A stretch of DNA of 64,000 bases. It comes from UBA3775 sp964584255 (GTDB lineage: Bacteria > Bacillota > Clostridia > Lachnospirales > Lachnospiraceae). Positions 53,295 through 62,334 of this stretch are shown here, piece by piece; the stretch's first letter is position 1, and each line of letters begins with the position of its first letter. A program made the translations under genes and the position numbers. The stretch covers positions 1 to 64,000 of the forward strand of contig CAZOZM010000002.1 of assembly GCA_964584255.1 (NCBI GenBank), in the 5' to 3' direction. The notes beneath the pieces are model-generated. The model had not been told where the DNA came from. It worked only from the letters and a program-made list of their open reading frames with translations, and did no database searches.

Positions 53295-54380
53295 TTATTT
53301 TGCACTAATCTTGCCCTGTGCAGTAAGAAGTTCTGCGATAAGAACGGCACCGCCTGCCGCACCACGCTTTGTATTATGAGAAAGTCCTACGAACTTCCAA
53401 TCATAAACACTGTCTTCTCTGAGACGACCTGCAAACACGCCCATTCCCTTTTCGGAATCTCTGTCGAGTTTTGCCTGTGGTCTGTTATCTTCTTCAAAAT
53501 ATGTTATGAAATGTTCCGGAGCTGAAGGAAGGTTAAGTTCCTGAGGTAATCCCTTAAACTCTGCCCACGCCTTAAGAATCTGCTCCTTTGTAGGCTTTTT
53601 CTTGAATTTTACGAAAACGGCTGCTGTGTGTCCGTCTGAAACAGGAACTCTTAAGCACTGTGTTGTGATTACCGGAGATTCAGCCTTTACGATAACACCA
53701 TCTTCAATATGTCCCCATATACGGAGCGGTTCCTGCTCACTCTTTTCTTCTTCTCCGCCAATGTAAGGAATTACGTTATCAAGGATTTCAGGCCAGTCTT
53801 TGAAAGTCTTTCCTGCACCTGAGATAGCCTGATATGTTGTTGCAACAACCTCAACCGGCTCAAATTCCTTAAGTGCATTAAGCATTGGAGTGTAACTCTG
53901 AATAGAGCAGTTTGGCTTTACAACTATAAAACCTCTTGTTGTACCGAGTCTCTTCTGCTGGAAAGGAATTACATCAAGATGTTCCGGATTAATTTCAGGA
54001 ACTACCATCGGTACATCCGGTGTCCAACGGTGTGCGCTGTTGTTTGATACAACAGGGGTCTCTGTCTTGGCATATGCCTCCTCGATTGCTCTGATTTCAT
54101 CCTTAGACATATCTACGGCTGAAAATACAAAGTCAACTTCTGCGGAAACCTTTTCTACCTCATTTACATTCATTACAACGAGATTCTTTACGGATTCCGG
54201 CATCGGAGTAGTCATTTTCCAACGGTCTCCTACTGCTTCTTCATAAGTCTTTCCGGCGCTTCTTGGGCTTGCTGCCACTGCAACAACAGAAAACCATGGA
54301 TGATTGTCGAGAAGTGTTATAAATCTCTGACCTACCATTCCTGTAGCACCAAGTATACCTACTCTTAACTTTTTGTCCAT
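53295..54380 (-). CDS. asd: Aspartate-semialdehyde dehydrogenase
   Basis: Reduces aspartyl phosphate to aspartate semialdehyde for lysine, threonine and methionine synthesis. It is 361 aa, of the archaeal/fungal-like subtype. The nucleotide-binding GILGATGMVGQRF is at the N-terminus, with active-site Cys158 in VKPNCSIQ and a conserved SDGHTA near the C-terminal third. The start at 54380 is set by GGAGG 7 bases upstream. It has its own promoter within the end of dusB. Confidence 0.95.
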   Translation of the reverse strand: MDKKLRVGILGATGMVGQRFITLLDNHPWFSVVAVAASPRSAGKTYEEAVGDRWKMTTPMPESVKNLVVMNVNEVEKVSAEVDFVFSAVDMSKDEIRAIEEAYAKTETPVVSNNSAHRWTPDVPMVVPEINPEHLDVIPFQQKRLGTTRGFIVVKPNCSIQSYTPMLNALKEFEPVEVVATTYQAISGAGKTFKDWPEILDNVIPYIGGEEEKSEQEPLRIWGHIEDGVIVKAESPVITTQCLRVPVSDGHTAAVFVKFKKKPTKEQILKAWAEFKGLPQELNLPSAPEHFITYFEEDNRPQAKLDRDSEKGMGVFAGRLREDSVYDWKFVGLSHNTKRGAAGGAVLIAELLTAQGKISAK

Positions 54381-54431
54381 TTCAGTTCCTCCATTTATTG
54401 TATTTTTCATCTTTCATCAGTTATGCAGACA

Positions 54432-54460
54432 AGATTATCACAGATTCAATTAATTGTAAA
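54432..54460 (-). promoter_or_regulatory. Promoter of asd
   Basis: On the minus strand TTTACA (54460-54455) and TAATCT (54437-54432) have 17-base spacing; it overlaps the last codons of dusB. Confidence 0.5.
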
Positions 54461-55439
54461 GTTTGCTTTCATACAAATCCAGCAGGTTTTTTAAATCTTC
54501 ATACGTTTTAATGAGATTTACACTGCCCCTGAGCTTTGCTGATTCAGGATATCCCTGAAAGTACCATGCCGTATGTTTTCTCATTTCCTGCATGGCAATA
54601 AACTCACCCTTGTCTTCCACACTCATCGCCGCCTGCTTCAGAACCATTTCCCTGACTTCCGAAACCGATGGTCTTTCAACCCTGTTACCGGTCTCAAGAT
54701 ATTCGCTGCACCTCTTAAAAATCCACGGGTTTCCTCTTGCGGCTCTCGCTATCATTATGCCGTCTACGCCCGTCTGTTCAAGCATTGCGAGACAACTCTC
54801 TTCATCCGTCACGTCTCCGCTTCCGATAACGGGTATCGAAACGGCTTTTTTCACCCTCGCAATCGCATCCCAGTCAGCATGACCCGAATAATACTCACTT
54901 CTCAGTCTTCCGTGTACCGCTATTGCCGCTGCACCGGAATTATATGCCGCCACCGCCGCCTCAACACAGTTGTCAGTCGTAAACCCTTTTCTTATCTTAA
55001 CAGTTACCGGCTTTCCTGCCTTTTTCACGACATTTTCCACAATCGCTGCTATTCTGTCGCAATCAGTCATCAAAAATGAGCCTTCACCATTTCCCACAAC
55101 CTTGGGAACCGGACATCCCATATTTATGTCTATAAAATCAAAAGGACGATCCTTCACCTTTTCCGCCATATCTCCCAGAAGTTCCGGATCCGAACCAAAC
55201 AGCTGTAATCCTATCGGATATTCCGACTCCGTAACTCTCAGTAGTTCTCCGGTGTTTGAATTATTGTAAAAAAGTCCCTTTGCACTTACCATTTCTGAGT
55301 AGAGCATGTCACATCCGCAATCGGCACAGAGCCTTCTGAAGACAGAATCCGTGACCCCTGCCATCGGGCCGAGCACAAGCCTTCCCGGTATGACAACATC
55401 TCCAACCTTAAAAGGTTTATTTAAGTTTTCCCAGCTCAC
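54450..55439 (-). CDS. dusB: tRNA-dihydrouridine synthase
   Basis: A flavoenzyme reducing uridine in the tRNA D-loop. It is 329 aa. The TIM barrel (about 15-250) has GPMAGVTDSVFRRL, catalytic Cys109 in NMGCPVPKVV and the IGSGDV/ARAARGNPW phosphate-binding segments; a C-terminal helical domain follows. It starts with GTG at 55439, overlapping the coaX stop (GTGA), so translation is coupled. Confidence 0.93.
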   Translation of the reverse strand: MSWENLNKPFKVGDVVIPGRLVLGPMAGVTDSVFRRLCADCGCDMLYSEMVSAKGLFYNNSNTGELLRVTESEYPIGLQLFGSDPELLGDMAEKVKDRPFDFIDINMGCPVPKVVGNGEGSFLMTDCDRIAAIVENVVKKAGKPVTVKIRKGFTTDNCVEAAVAAYNSGAAAIAVHGRLRSEYYSGHADWDAIARVKKAVSIPVIGSGDVTDEESCLAMLEQTGVDGIMIARAARGNPWIFKRCSEYLETGNRVERPSVSEVREMVLKQAAMSVEDKGEFIAMQEMRKHTAWYFQGYPESAKLRGSVNLIKTYEDLKNLLDLYESKLYN

Positions 55440-56230
55440 TGACTATCCCCCGGACGATTTTTTCTCTGTTTTTTGTAAATAAGATATATACCCTTGAGTG
55501 TCAGATCCGGATCATATATGTCTATGGATTTTGTTTCCTCCGACATAAGCCTTCCCAGACCTCCGGTTGCAACGACCTTCATATCCGTAAGCCCGCTTTC
55601 TTCCCTGACTTTTTTAACTATATATTCAATCTGTCCGATATAGCCGTAAATCAGGCCTGCCTGCATACTGGTCACCGTATTTTTTGCAAGAATGCTGTCC
55701 GGCTTTTTCAGCTCAATTTCCGGAAGCTTTGCAGCCTCATTCCACAATGCATTTGCACTTATTCTTATTCCCGGACTGGTAATCCCGGCAATAAGTGAAC
55801 CGTCCTCTGTAATGAGGTCATATGTTGTTGCGGTTCCGAAATCAATTACAAGAACCGGACCGCCGTAAATGTCATACCCGGCAACCGCATCCACAATTCT
55901 GTCCGCTCCCATTTCCGAAGGATTCGCAAGAGGAAGCTTAATTCCCGTTTTGGTTCCCACGCCGATAATATAAGGCTTTCGGTCAAGATACTTAATCATT
56001 GCCGATGTAAACGAATGCATGATTGCCGGAACAACCGAAGCAATTATTACATCATCAATCATTTCCTTGGAAAAACCCTTTGCCTTGAGGATGTCCAACA
56101 CCATTATTCCGTACTCGTCCGACGTTCTCGGAGTCTTGGTAGTCATTCTGAAAGAAGATTTTATTTCTCCATCCCTGTCAAAAATACCGAAAGTCAGATT
56201 TGTATTACCGATATCTACCGCAAGAATCAT
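55436..56230 (-). CDS. coaX: Type III pantothenate kinase
   Basis: The first committed step of CoA synthesis; the type III enzyme is insensitive to CoA feedback and needs a monovalent cation. It is 264 aa with the ASKHA-fold motifs AVDIGNTNLTFG (Asp6), GADRIVDAVAG and VIDFGTATT. The start at 56230 is set by GGAGG 7 bases upstream. Precedes dusB, as in many Firmicutes. Confidence 0.94.
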   Translation of the reverse strand: MILAVDIGNTNLTFGIFDRDGEIKSSFRMTTKTPRTSDEYGIMVLDILKAKGFSKEMIDDVIIASVVPAIMHSFTSAMIKYLDRKPYIIGVGTKTGIKLPLANPSEMGADRIVDAVAGYDIYGGPVLVIDFGTATTYDLITEDGSLIAGITSPGIRISANALWNEAAKLPEIELKKPDSILAKNTVTSMQAGLIYGYIGQIEYIVKKVREESGLTDMKVVATGGLGRLMSEETKSIDIYDPDLTLKGIYLIYKKQRKNRPGDSQ

Positions 56231-56272
56231 CCTTTTTCCTCCATCAAAAAAATCAAGCACTTCCGTTTCCGA

Positions 56273-56593
56273 TTATTCAAGCATAAACACTTTAAAGTAC
56301 ATCTCTAATGCCTCAAGAAGATCTTTCTTCTCTTCACGCATCTTCTTAATTTTAAGCACGCTTCCTATTTCATCAAAGAGCAAGTCTCCCTCGTCATAGG
56401 TTACTTCAAGCTCCAATGTGCCGTCCTTTTCAAAAACAAGCGTAAGAACTCCGCCTATTTCCTCCGTGTAAAGCACACACATTATCTGAAGTTCATCTTT
56501 TACCTGCTTAGGCAGATTTGCGAAATCTTCATTCAAATAGTATTTCTTTTCATATGCACTGCTACCGCAAAGCACAACTCTGTCCTGATACAT
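56273..56593 (-). CDS. DUF6145-like small protein
   Basis: A 106-aa soluble acidic protein. The start (MYQDRVVLCGSSAYEKKYYL) and KDELQIMCVLYTEEIGGVL segment match a small family I associate with DUF6145 in Lachnospiraceae, function unknown. GGAG lies 8 bases before the ATG. Upstream of coaX-dusB, 42 bases away, probably the first gene of that transcript. Confidence 0.6.
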   Translation of the reverse strand: MYQDRVVLCGSSAYEKKYYLNEDFANLPKQVKDELQIMCVLYTEEIGGVLTLVFEKDGTLELEVTYDEGDLLFDEIGSVLKIKKMREEKKDLLEALEMYFKVFMLE

Positions 56594-56624
56594 ATTTCAC
56601 ACTCCATTCAGCCTTATGTCACTC

Positions 56625-56662
56625 AGAACCAAAAGCGGACATGATTAATCCGCTTTTGTTCT
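56625..56662 (-). terminator. Stem-loop after argF
   Basis: The arms AGAAC.AAAAGCGGA/TCCGCTTTT.GTTCT pair almost perfectly. The following T-run is weak. Confidence 0.5.
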
Positions 56663-56675
56663 CACCCGGTTCAGA

Positions 56676-57695
56676 TTAATGAATCTTACCTGTAAGTGTT
56701 GCATAAATAACTGCCTTTATTGTATGCATTCTGTTCTCAGCTTCATCGAAAACCTTACTGTATACTGATTCAAAAACCTCATCCGTAACTTCCATTTCAT
56801 TGATACCGAACTTCCTGCTTATTTCCCTGCCGACACCGGTATCAAGATCATGGAATGCAGGAAGACAGTGAAGGAAAATTACATCAACGGCTGCCGCCCT
56901 TATAACATCCATTGTTACGCGGTATGGTTCCAGATCTTTGATTCTCTCCGCCCATACACTGTCCGGCTCACCCATCGAAACCCAGACATCCGTATAAATT
57001 ACATCTGCGTTTGCAGCACCTTCATTTACATCCTCCGTAAACTTCATTTTTGCTCCGGATGCCTGTGCATATACCTTGCACTGATTGATAAGTTCTTCAT
57101 TTGGCCAATACTTCTTTGGAGCACAGCAGCAGAAATTCATTCCCATTTTTGTGCAGAGAATCATGAGTGAATTTCCCGTATTATATCTTGCATCTCCCAT
57201 GTATGTAAGATTAACCCCCTTAATGTAATGGAAGTTGTCTCTTATTGTTATAAGATCAGCCAGCATCTGTGTAGGATGATATTCATTTGTGAGGCCGTTC
57301 CATACAGGTACACCCGCATACTTGGCAAGTTCCTCTACCTTTTCCTGACCGTAACCCCTGTACTCAATGGCATCAAACATTCTGCCAAGAACCCTGGCTG
57401 TATCCTTAATACTCTCTTTTTTTCCTATCTGTGATGCTGACGGATCAAGATATGTTGTGTGCATTCCGAGGTCCGCTGCCGCAACTTCAAATGAGCATCT
57501 TGTTCTTGTACTTGTCTTTTCAAATATTAAAGCTGCATTTTTTCCTTCACAGCCCTTTACGGGAATTCCCTTTTTCTTCTTATCCCTGAGTTCCTCCGCC
57601 AAATCAACAAGTGCCTTAATTTCATCAGGAGTGTAATCCTTTAAGGTAAGAAAAGATCTTCCGAGAAAATTAAATTCATTACTTTTTACTGCCAT
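56676..57695 (-). CDS. argF: Ornithine carbamoyltransferase
   Basis: Makes citrulline from ornithine and carbamoyl phosphate. It is 339 aa, with the carbamoyl phosphate site Ser62-Thr-Arg-Thr-Arg66, and the ornithine-binding His276-Cys-Leu-Pro. The start at 57695 is chosen because AGAGGG lies 5 bases upstream; the 62-codon extension to 57881 is leader sequence. It could be anabolic (argF) or catabolic (arcB); no arc or other arg genes are in view. Confidence 0.92.
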   Translation of the reverse strand: MAVKSNEFNFLGRSFLTLKDYTPDEIKALVDLAEELRDKKKKGIPVKGCEGKNAALIFEKTSTRTRCSFEVAAADLGMHTTYLDPSASQIGKKESIKDTARVLGRMFDAIEYRGYGQEKVEELAKYAGVPVWNGLTNEYHPTQMLADLITIRDNFHYIKGVNLTYMGDARYNTGNSLMILCTKMGMNFCCCAPKKYWPNEELINQCKVYAQASGAKMKFTEDVNEGAANADVIYTDVWVSMGEPDSVWAERIKDLEPYRVTMDVIRAAAVDVIFLHCLPAFHDLDTGVGREISRKFGINEMEVTDEVFESVYSKVFDEAENRMHTIKAVIYATLTGKIH

Positions 57696-57758
57696 AATAA
57701 CCCTCTTTCCGCGCACTTTTTTTTGGGGAAACATGCCGGTGCGCAAAACACATTTCCG

Positions 57759-57779
57759 ATTATAAACCGCCCTGCGGTT
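57759..57779 (-). promoter_or_regulatory. Candidate argF promoter with palindrome next to the -10
   Basis: On the minus strand TATAAT (57764-57759) is immediately preceded by a perfect inverted repeat AACCGC-AGG-GCGGTT (57779-57765), in the position of the promoter spacer. No convincing -35 is seen. An operator is possible; it does not resemble the usual ARG box. Confidence 0.45.
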
Positions 57780-57879
57780 CACATAAAATATATGCTCATA
57801 CTTAGAAAAAATGTAACCGGACGACAATGATGCTTCTTCCATCGTCCGACGAAGCTTTATAACCAATCCGGTAAAAAGC

Positions 57880-57904
57880 AAAAAGCCGGCACCGAAGTGC
57901 CGGC
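57880..57904 (-). terminator. Terminator of the NfeD-SPFH operon
   Basis: The perfect stem GCCGGCAC/GTGCCGGC with a 4-base loop is followed by TTTTTG on the minus strand. Confidence 0.92.
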
Positions 57905-57914
57905 ATACAAGAAA

Positions 57915-58838
57915 TTACTCTCTTACGGCCTCGCAAATACCATTTGCAAGTCCTGCCATTCCCTGAATTTCGGAAGGAATTATAATCTTTGTAGCCTTAC
58001 CATCTGCTGCTTTTGCAAATGCTTCAAGACTCTTAAGTTTAAGTACATTTTCAGTAGGATTTGATTCATTGAGGAATCTAAGACCGTCTGCATTTGCCCT
58101 CTGGATTGTAAGAATTGCTTCTGCCTGACCTTCAGCTTCCTTAATGGTTGCTTCCTTCTTGGCTTCCGCACGAAGGATTGCTGACTGCTTTTCAGCCTCT
58201 GCTTCAAGAATTGCAGACTCCTTCTTACCTTCTGCAATAAGAACCGTAGACTTCTTTTCACCTTCTGCGATAAGAATCTGCTCACGTCTTTCACGTTCAG
58301 CCTTCATCTGCTTCTCCATTGCTTCCTGTATTGCTGCCGGAGGCATGATGTTCTTAAGCTCTACACGGTTTACCTTGATTCCCCAAGGGTCTGTTGCCGC
58401 ATCAAGCGCACTTCTCATCTTTGTATTGATTGTTTCTCTTGAAGTAAGTGTTTCATCAAGTTCAAGATCACCGATTATATTTCTGAGAGTTGTTGCCGTA
58501 AGGTTTTCAATTGCCATGATAGGATTTTCTACTCCGTATGCAAAGAGCTTAGGATCCGTAATCTGGAAGAAAACAACAGTATCTATTCTCATTGTAACAT
58601 TATCTTTTGTGATAACCGGCTGTGGTGGGAAATCAACAACCTGCTCTTTAAGAATTACTCTTCTTGCGACCTTATCAAAGATAGGCAGCTTAAGATGAAG
58701 TCCTACATGCCATGTTGTGAGATATCCTCCAACTCGCTCAATAACATACGCCTGTGCCTGAGGTACTACCTTAACACAGCTTCCAAAAATGATTACTGCA
58801 ATTACCAAAATGATAATTACCCATATCCATGGTTCCAT
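57915..58838 (-). CDS. SPFH/stomatin-family membrane protein (QmcA-like)
   Basis: A 307-aa protein with an N-terminal membrane helix (about 5-24), an SPFH/PHB domain (about 25-190) containing VVPQAQAYVIERVG, and a coiled coil rich in repeated AEGEKKS/AEAEKQS units (about 175-250). Such proteins form large ring oligomers that organise the membrane and control proteases. It overlaps the NfeD stop by one base (TAATG), matching the known stomatin-NfeD pairing. Confidence 0.9.
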   Translation of the reverse strand: MEPWIWVIIILVIAVIIFGSCVKVVPQAQAYVIERVGGYLTTWHVGLHLKLPIFDKVARRVILKEQVVDFPPQPVITKDNVTMRIDTVVFFQITDPKLFAYGVENPIMAIENLTATTLRNIIGDLELDETLTSRETINTKMRSALDAATDPWGIKVNRVELKNIMPPAAIQEAMEKQMKAERERREQILIAEGEKKSTVLIAEGKKESAILEAEAEKQSAILRAEAKKEATIKEAEGQAEAILTIQRANADGLRFLNESNPTENVLKLKSLEAFAKAADGKATKIIIPSEIQGMAGLANGICEAVRE

Positions 58839-59284
58839 TACGCTTCCTCCTCATATTTTTCTACTATCAGTTTTACGCCTCTGATTTCTTTAATTATTAC
58901 AGCGGCATTTTCATCTATAACTTTGTTATCGTCAGCGGAAAGTGCGGTCCATTCAATACCATTGACCATTACCTGTCCGGTGCCGTTAAAGTTATCAATT
59001 TTAGTCAGAACTTTTACTTTCTTTCCGATAAGCTCATCAATATTTGTCTTTGAATTTCCGACCTTCAGTTTTCCTTTGAAGAAAGGTCTTATTAAAAAAA
59101 TCGTAAGTCCCGAAAATACTACAAATACAATAAGTTCAACTGCCACATGTCCCGTGCCGATAAACATGGCTGTGATTGCAGCCGCAAAAGCTCCGCACGC
59201 AAACCATATGGTAACAAGTCCCAATGTAAGAGCCTCAATTACCAAAAGTACAAGCGTAAGTGCAAGCCAAAATAAAACTCCCAT
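58838..59284 (-). CDS. NfeD-family membrane protein
   Basis: A 148-aa short NfeD: three to four membrane helices (about 4-80) and a C-terminal OB-fold domain (about 90-148, TGQVMVNGIEWTALS). NfeD proteins partner with stomatin-family proteins, as encoded immediately downstream. The start at 59284 is chosen because GGAGG lies 5 bases before it; the GTG at 59290 is inside the ribosome binding site. Confidence 0.9.
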   Translation of the reverse strand: MGVLFWLALTLVLLVIEALTLGLVTIWFACGAFAAAITAMFIGTGHVAVELIVFVVFSGLTIFLIRPFFKGKLKVGNSKTNIDELIGKKVKVLTKIDNFNGTGQVMVNGIEWTALSADDNKVIDENAAVIIKEIRGVKLIVEKYEEEA

Positions 59285-59310
59285 ATTCACCTCCGATTAA
59301 TCCCCGGCAA

Positions 59311-60111
59311 CTACTGTTCCGGCACCGGTGTCTGTGTGGAATCCGGTTCGGGTGCCGTCGTTACCGTTATCTCTGCATCAGGCGTTGCTGTTGCCGTAAC
59401 CGTTATTTCAGGTTCAGGTGTTACCGTCAACTCCCCATCCGGAGTTACCGTAGCCGTTATCTCGGGTTCAGGTGTTACCGTCAGTTCTCCGTCAGGTGTT
59501 ACCGTAACCGTAATATCAGGTTCGGGTGTTACCGTAACCGTCGTCTCCGGCTCAGGTGTCACTGTCGGTTTTTTCGTAGCGACTGGAGTCGTATCATCAC
59601 TGTATGAGCCGCCTCCGCCATTTGAAGTTCCTATATTGCCGGGCCATTTATATCCCGGTACAAGAGTTACATGAAGTGAGGCATCTGTAACATCCGTTTT
59701 GCCGCCGATTGAAGAACCGCCGCCCACCGTACCGTTTCCGACCACAGGTGTAAGTGATGAATTGCCACCGCTGACACCACTGTTTGTTGCTGCCGTAAAA
59801 AGCATTACACAAATAAGAACCACTGATGAAAAAACAACAAACACAACCGAAGCCCAAATCATGTGCTTTCTCGTTATCTTTGAAAGAAAACCTTCCTTTT
59901 CTTCCCTATTAAAAAACTCATCATATAAATCATCGGAATCGTCAGAATCATATTCACCGGAGAATTCATCAAAATCCTCTTCTTCCCCGTCATAATCAAA
60001 GGAATCATATTTATCGGAAAACTCGTCAAAATCCTCTTCTTCCCTGTCATAATCGTCAAAATATGAATTATCCCTGACTCCTCTGCCGTTTCTGTTTCTG
60101 TTTGAAGCCAT
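59311..60111 (-). CDS. Membrane-anchored protein with Thr-Pro repeat tail
   Basis: A 266-aa protein with an acidic cytoplasmic part carrying a duplicated EEEDFDEFS element (residues 24-32 and 43-51), one transmembrane helix (84-106) and an outer part ending in tandem repeats of about 18 residues (TVTPEPEITVTVTPDGEL type, 181-266). The repeat tail is typical of wall-spanning, possibly glycosylated regions. No domain was recognised. AAGGG lies 6 bases before the ATG. Confidence 0.65.
   Translation of the reverse strand: MASNRNRNGRGVRDNSYFDDYDREEEDFDEFSDKYDSFDYDGEEEDFDEFSGEYDSDDSDDLYDEFFNREEKEGFLSKITRKHMIWASVVFVVFSSVVLICVMLFTAATNSGVSGGNSSLTPVVGNGTVGGGSSIGGKTDVTDASLHVTLVPGYKWPGNIGTSNGGGGSYSDDTTPVATKKPTVTPEPETTVTVTPEPDITVTVTPDGELTVTPEPEITATVTPDGELTVTPEPEITVTATATPDAEITVTTAPEPDSTQTPVPEQ
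59395..59575 (-). repeat. In-frame 54-bp-type tandem repeats in the surface protein gene
   Basis: About three imperfect copies of a 54-base unit encode the TVTPEPEITVTVTPDGEL repeats. Copy number could vary by recombination or slippage. Confidence 0.75.
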
Positions 60112-60229
60112 ATTTACCCTTCTTTGTTACATTTTATCAGTTTTTTCTTCATGTCGAAAAAACCAATAATATTCGTTAATATACCACATTCGCAGAAGTA
60201 TTACAAGACGTTTAACAACATTGAATCCA

Positions 60230-61351
60230 CTAACCTTCAACGGCATTTTCAATCAGAAAATCAATTGCATAATCATAGAGCATACTTTCTCTGACCGACT
60301 CTTCCCCGTAGTTATCAAGAAACGACTGCTCATCTGAATAATTATATTCTTCAATGTACTCACTCATGTATTTTTTGTACTGAGCGTCGTTGATTTTCAG
60401 CTTTTCTTCATCAGCAATCGCCTGGAGAACAATCTGCTCCTTAACAAGATTTTCCACAACATCGCGAAGTTCCGTCTTGAATTCATCAAGACTCATACCG
60501 TAAAACTGCCCGATATATTCGGAAATCTCAAGTTCATAATTGGCTGCGGCACTTTCATACGTCTCATACATTGTATCATAGTATTCCTGTACCTTTTCAT
60601 CTATGTCATGAAATTCCGAAGTTTCTATGATTTTACCGATAAGCTGGTTTGCAATGTTTTCATTTGCCTCGGCGATTTTCTCATCTTCGAGAATCTTTCT
60701 TACATACTCATCATACTCATCCGCTTTGGTACACTTACCATAGGTAATCTCGTCAACAAACTCATCCGTAATTTCAGGAATGTTCTTTGCCGACACATAG
60801 TTTATCACAACTTCAAAAGAAATCTCTTTGCCGGCATATTGAGAAAGTTTCTCTGTTCCTTTATATCCTTCCGGAATCTTTGCCGTAATCGTAATGCTTT
60901 CACCTACGATATGACCCAGGATTGCATTTTCAAATTCCTCAAACTCTCCCGAACCGATTTCGAAGTTTCCCGCACCATTTTCCAGAATTGTTTCGCCGTC
61001 CCTTGCCTCATAAGTGCAGTTGGCAATGTCTCCTTCTGCAAGCGGCGTGCCTTTACGGTCATCAAGCTTTTCATATCTTGTCTTGTTGTCTACAATCTTC
61101 TGTATTTCTGCCGCAACTTCATCATCAGTAACCGTACTGTCAACCGGAGTATACGTCAGTCCCTTATACTCTCCAAGTTTAACATAATCCGGCTTTCTGA
61201 AATAGGCAAAATAAACTGCCGTCAGCACAATTGCCACAAGTACCGCTACCGATGCGAGTATTATCACAAGTCTCGTCTTCGCCGGAAGGGCAAAAAAACC
61301 ACCCTTCATCTTTTCATTTTTCTCTTCGATATCTTTTTTTACCTTTGACAT
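60230..61351 (-). CDS. Membrane-anchored trigger-factor-like peptidyl-prolyl isomerase
   Basis: A 373-aa protein with one N-terminal transmembrane helix (28-50), then a trigger-factor-like FKBP-type isomerase domain (about 95-190, including PLAEGDIANCTYEA and FEEFENAILGHIVGE) and a helical chaperone domain (about 200-373). It resembles trigger factor without the ribosome-binding domain, placed outside the membrane, so it probably folds secreted proteins. The start at 61351 is set by AGAGG 5 bases upstream; the 50-codon extension to 61501 is discarded. Confidence 0.82.
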   Translation of the reverse strand: MSKVKKDIEEKNEKMKGGFFALPAKTRLVIILASVAVLVAIVLTAVYFAYFRKPDYVKLGEYKGLTYTPVDSTVTDDEVAAEIQKIVDNKTRYEKLDDRKGTPLAEGDIANCTYEARDGETILENGAGNFEIGSGEFEEFENAILGHIVGESITITAKIPEGYKGTEKLSQYAGKEISFEVVINYVSAKNIPEITDEFVDEITYGKCTKADEYDEYVRKILEDEKIAEANENIANQLIGKIIETSEFHDIDEKVQEYYDTMYETYESAAANYELEISEYIGQFYGMSLDEFKTELRDVVENLVKEQIVLQAIADEEKLKINDAQYKKYMSEYIEEYNYSDEQSFLDNYGEESVRESMLYDYAIDFLIENAVEG

Positions 61352-61857
61352 TCTTACCTCTTTACCGCCACGCACAAACCATGCAGTGGCAAAATTTATA
61401 GACTCAAAAATATTATATACAAAGCAAATAAAAAAGTAAATCCCGGCGGTCAGGTTTATTCCGTCGGGATTTTGATATTTTTCTAAAATTTCTGTTAACA
61501 TTCCTGTTTTATAGAAATGCTTCGGTGTGGGAGCAGGGATTTACCATGTTTATAATTGACTTACCATTCAACTCAAGCAATTACACATTTGGTTTTACAC
61601 TTTGCCGACCGAATATCATCTACAACTTTACAATATATCAACATTTCTACTTTGCCGGTTCAAAATACAACTGACATTTTAAATGCAATTTGGAACGATT
61701 TTAATTTTCTAAAGTCCATCCTTTCAAATGGTATCTCACACCTATTCAGTTTATGAATGCAAATTGGAAAATAATTTCCTAGATATAAACAGGTAAGACC
61801 GTCTACCCGAAAGTAGGCGGTCTTGCCTGTTTATCACCGTTCCCAAGAAATTGCCGA
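61352..61857. other. Gene-free region at the left edge of the accessory island
   Basis: No gene is supported in about 500 bases. It holds a stem-loop at 61438-61472 (AAATCCCG.CGG/CCG.CGGGATTT), AT-rich sequence without a convincing ORF, and the long hairpin at 61785-61834. Confidence 0.6.
61785..61834 (-). terminator. Long hairpin after the NADAR gene
   Basis: A nearly perfect stem of about 22 base pairs begins ATAAACAGG and ends CCTGTTTAT, with inner AAGACCG/CGGTCTT and CTAC/GTAG and loop CCGAAA. It lies 24 bases after the NADAR stop. The outer arms are the same as those of the hairpin after atpE. Confidence 0.75.
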
Positions 61858-62334
61858 TTACAAGCGTTCACGCACCATCATCAAGGTATATCCGAGCAGA
61901 TTTTGACCGTTCCATTTTGCTTTATCGAGTCTATCGGGATCCTTCATTGACAAACCGATACCCCAAATTCGATCTTTGACCGCACACTCTGCTAAAATAG
62001 CGTTGCCAGTGGCTTTGAGTTTTTCTTTCAAATTCTCATTTTGCGAAAACTTTGCAAGAAGTCCCTCATAAACCACGATCTGCCGAACACCGTTCCAATT
62101 ATTTTCGTCGTAGTTCGACACTTTTCGACCGAGTGCCTTTATCTCGGCAACATCTTCAGTAGCAAGTATCTCAGCCGCCACAGGCTCATCGTGAAAGCAA
62201 ACCGCTTTGCGGTACATCATAAACTGTTCCATTGATAAAAATGGCGTACCGTCAACCGTAAAGGCTGACGGATACCAATTGCTCAAATACCCGTTTCCCT
62301 CGTCAGGATTGTGAAAGCATACAACATTCATCAT
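61858..62334 (-). CDS. NADAR family protein (YbiA-like)
   Basis: A 158-aa protein of the NADAR/YbiA superfamily. YSNWYPSAF-like YLSNWYPSAF, SMEQFMMYRKA, the central IKALGRKV and C-terminal DRIWGIGL motifs are the family signature. Members are N-glycosidases acting on ADP-ribose-type or riboflavin-precursor substrates, and some reverse guanine ADP-ribosylation as antitoxins of DarT-type toxins (family knowledge). No DarT-like gene is visible here. The ATG overlaps the stop of the upstream 138-aa gene (ATGA), implying coupled expression. Confidence 0.88.
   Translation of the reverse strand: MMNVVCFHNPDEGNGYLSNWYPSAFTVDGTPFLSMEQFMMYRKAVCFHDEPVAAEILATEDVAEIKALGRKVSNYDENNWNGVRQIVVYEGLLAKFSQNENLKEKLKATGNAILAECAVKDRIWGIGLSMKDPDRLDKAKWNGQNLLGYTLMMVRERL

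Noticed and set aside
57696..57881. 62-codon extension of argF
   Set aside because: It covers the promoter and leader and has no homology-like N-terminus; AGAGGG marks the start at 57695.
61352..61501. 50-codon extension of the trigger-factor-like gene
   Set aside because: It would include the stem-loop at 61438-61472; AGAGG marks the start at 61351.
61556..61756. 66-aa plus-strand frame in the accessory gap
   Set aside because: No ribosome binding site, skewed composition and no recognisable motif.
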